The notes beneath the pieces are model-generated. The model saw nothing but the letters and a program-made list of their open reading frames with translations. It was not told where the DNA came from and ran no database searches. Below, piece by piece: positions 33,996-34,977 of a DNA stretch of 34,977 bases. The stretch is from Alkalinema sp. FACHB-956. GTDB taxonomy: Bacteria; Cyanobacteriota; Cyanobacteriia; Leptolyngbyales; Leptolyngbyaceae. A program made the position numbers and the translations under genes. How positions within the stretch are numbered: position 1 is the stretch's first letter; each line of letters starts with the position of its first letter. Location: contig NZ_JACJRC010000043.1 of the NCBI RefSeq assembly GCF_014697025.1, positions 1 to 34,977 of the forward strand. The letters run 5' to 3'.

Positions 33996-34610
33996 CTAGC
34001 TATCCTGTTTCTGAATATATTGTTGGATGGCAGCTAAATCTGTGAACTGATCCGCCACGTTAATCAACGCATCACTCGTCATGGAGCGTAAACTGACCAC
34101 TTCAACCGTAACCCCTCGATAGGTCACCGCATTAACGACGTACGCCAAATCACCATCCCCCGTCACAATCACCATCGTATCGCAGTGATCTGCCAGCATC
34201 AGCATATCGATCGCCATTTCCACATCGAGGTTGGCTTTGCGGGAACCGTCGGGAAGTTGCACCAACTCCTTGGTAACAACCCGATAGCCGTTGCGACGCA
34301 TCCACAGCAGAAATCCCTGTTGCTTTTCATTGTGCCGATCGCTGCCTGTATAGAAATAGGCCCGCAGCAATCGACGACCCTGGGTCAAAAAGACCAAGAG
34401 ACGAATGTAGTCAATTTCTATTTGCAACTGCATCGCAGCATAAAACAAACTGGCTCCATCAATAAAAATCGCAATGCGATCGCGGGTATTAATTAGATTG
34501 GGAGTTCTTTGGGGGCGATCGCTAAACGATTCAACAATGGGAGACAACCGAGCGTTCACCAAAGGTTCTGCGGGGTTTCCATTTGTTTCGGGGGACTGTC
34601 CTGGCTGCAT
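33996..34610 (-). CDS. LabA-like NYN-domain protein
   Basis: A 204-residue protein with an NYN/LabA domain (a PIN-like nuclease fold) from about residue 44: RIAIFIDGASLFYAAMQLQI with D51, ANLDVEMAIDMLML with D129 and D135, and VIVTGDGDLAYVVNAV with D152 and D154. The acidic set is complete. The first 40 residues are polar and probably disordered. Family knowledge: in Synechococcus the LabA protein shapes circadian negative feedback, and many NYN proteins are RNases; which applies here is unknown. It converges with the STAND gene with only 44 bp between stops. Confidence 0.9.
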   Translation of the reverse strand: MQPGQSPETNGNPAEPLVNARLSPIVESFSDRPQRTPNLINTRDRIAIFIDGASLFYAAMQLQIEIDYIRLLVFLTQGRRLLRAYFYTGSDRHNEKQQGFLLWMRRNGYRVVTKELVQLPDGSRKANLDVEMAIDMLMLADHCDTMVIVTGDGDLAYVVNAVTYRGVTVEVVSLRSMTSDALINVADQFTDLAAIQQYIQKQDS

Positions 34611-34977
34611 TACTATTTCGAATACCTTTACTAAATTACAGAATTACTAAAAACTGAAAAGATCAAAAGAGTTAATCAATTAACTGATCCAAGAAAAGAT
34701 ACATCAAGCTAAACAATTCAAAGTAAAGCCAAACAAGAAAGCTCAAAAAATCTTTAATTAGAATCCATCTGCCCAATCAAACTAATTGACTCCTCAGGCA
34801 TCAATTAGTTTGTATAAACAGCTTTGAATTCTGCCTCTCTTTGCCCCAATTGGGCTACCGTGTACACACAAGTCGGAATAAACTAGGAAAAAGCGTAACT
34901 ACTCAGGCTTAAAAAAATAGAGAGTTTTTACAAGAATCCAGAAAAAGCAGTTAATTTAGCATTCTATTAGGGACTAG
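34611..34977. other. Non-coding end of the window with a long hairpin
   Basis: AT-rich, with no gene visible. A perfect 12-bp inverted repeat CAAACTAATTGA/TCAATTAGTTTG (34778-34789 and 34801-34812, 11-nt spacing) stands about 170 bp upstream of the NYN gene start. There is no T run after it. Confidence 0.55.

Noticed and set aside
1-34977. tRNA or rRNA genes
   Set aside because: No cloverleaf with T-loop GGTTCRANYCC and no rRNA-like stretch could be found by reading both strands. A covariance search would be decisive.

Overview
The window is a chromosomal segment from a cyanobacterium. The evidence is the dense HIP1 octamer (GCGATCGC) and its CGATCG core, a high-light-inducible chlorophyll-binding protein, the primary sigma factor SigA with a cyanobacterial acidic N-terminus, a DnaJ-like/DUF3143 pair, a folate/biopterin transporter of the BT1 type, a LabA-like NYN protein, and a NB-ARC/WD40 protein with the C-terminal tail typical of cyanobacterial members. 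I cannot name the genus; gene content and moderate GC fit a filamentous, non-heterocystous (Leptolyngbya-like) lineage, but that is inference.

Layout. 1-1.6 kb: a 32-residue single-helix membrane protein with its own terminator, then a PHP-domain phosphoesterase. 1.8-7.1 kb (minus strand): NarL-type response regulator, ruvX, a GNAT-like protein, a CofE/F420-ligase-like membrane protein and glucokinase. 7.3-8.5 kb: pdxH and a small membrane protein. 8.6-10 kb: LpxB-like glycosyltransferase. 10.3-12.6 kb: degenerate receiver-domain protein, a 13-bp tandem array, a possible 51-residue ORF and sigA. 12.8-16.9 kb: hli gene with promoter and likely RpaB site, BT1 transporter, ftsW and an exported protein. 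17-19.3 kb: zinc alcohol dehydrogenase and mnmA. 19.4-21.9 kb: a small accessory island with VapB/VapC and MntA/HepT toxin-antitoxin loci and two tandem Uma2 nuclease-fold genes. 22-25.7 kb: cdsA, cbiT, DUF3143, a J-domain membrane protein and a Crp/Fnr regulator. 26-29.9 kb: rlpA, phzF-like and M28 peptidase. 30-34.6 kb: a 1297-residue HTH/NB-ARC/pentapeptide/WD40 signalling ATPase convergent with a LabA-like NYN protein.

Most genes are housekeeping: envelope and division (ftsW, rlpA, cdsA, LpxB-like), tRNA thiolation (mnmA), vitamins and cofactors (pdxH, cbiT, folate transporter), sugar entry (glk) and regulation. Three things stand out. (1) Both toxins of the adjacent toxin-antitoxin loci are broken (vapC by a frame-shifting internal deletion, hepT by an in-frame amber codon) while both antitoxins look intact. 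(2) At least 20 loci carry private 12-25 bp tandem duplications, concentrated at gene ends; several copy the stop codon itself, and others have expanded in frame inside genes. (3) The NB-ARC/WD40 protein, beside an NYN nuclease-fold gene, is the best candidate for a signalling or conflict function. I did not see tRNA or rRNA genes, a CRISPR array or an intact insertion sequence, and I do not claim a demonstrated new system.
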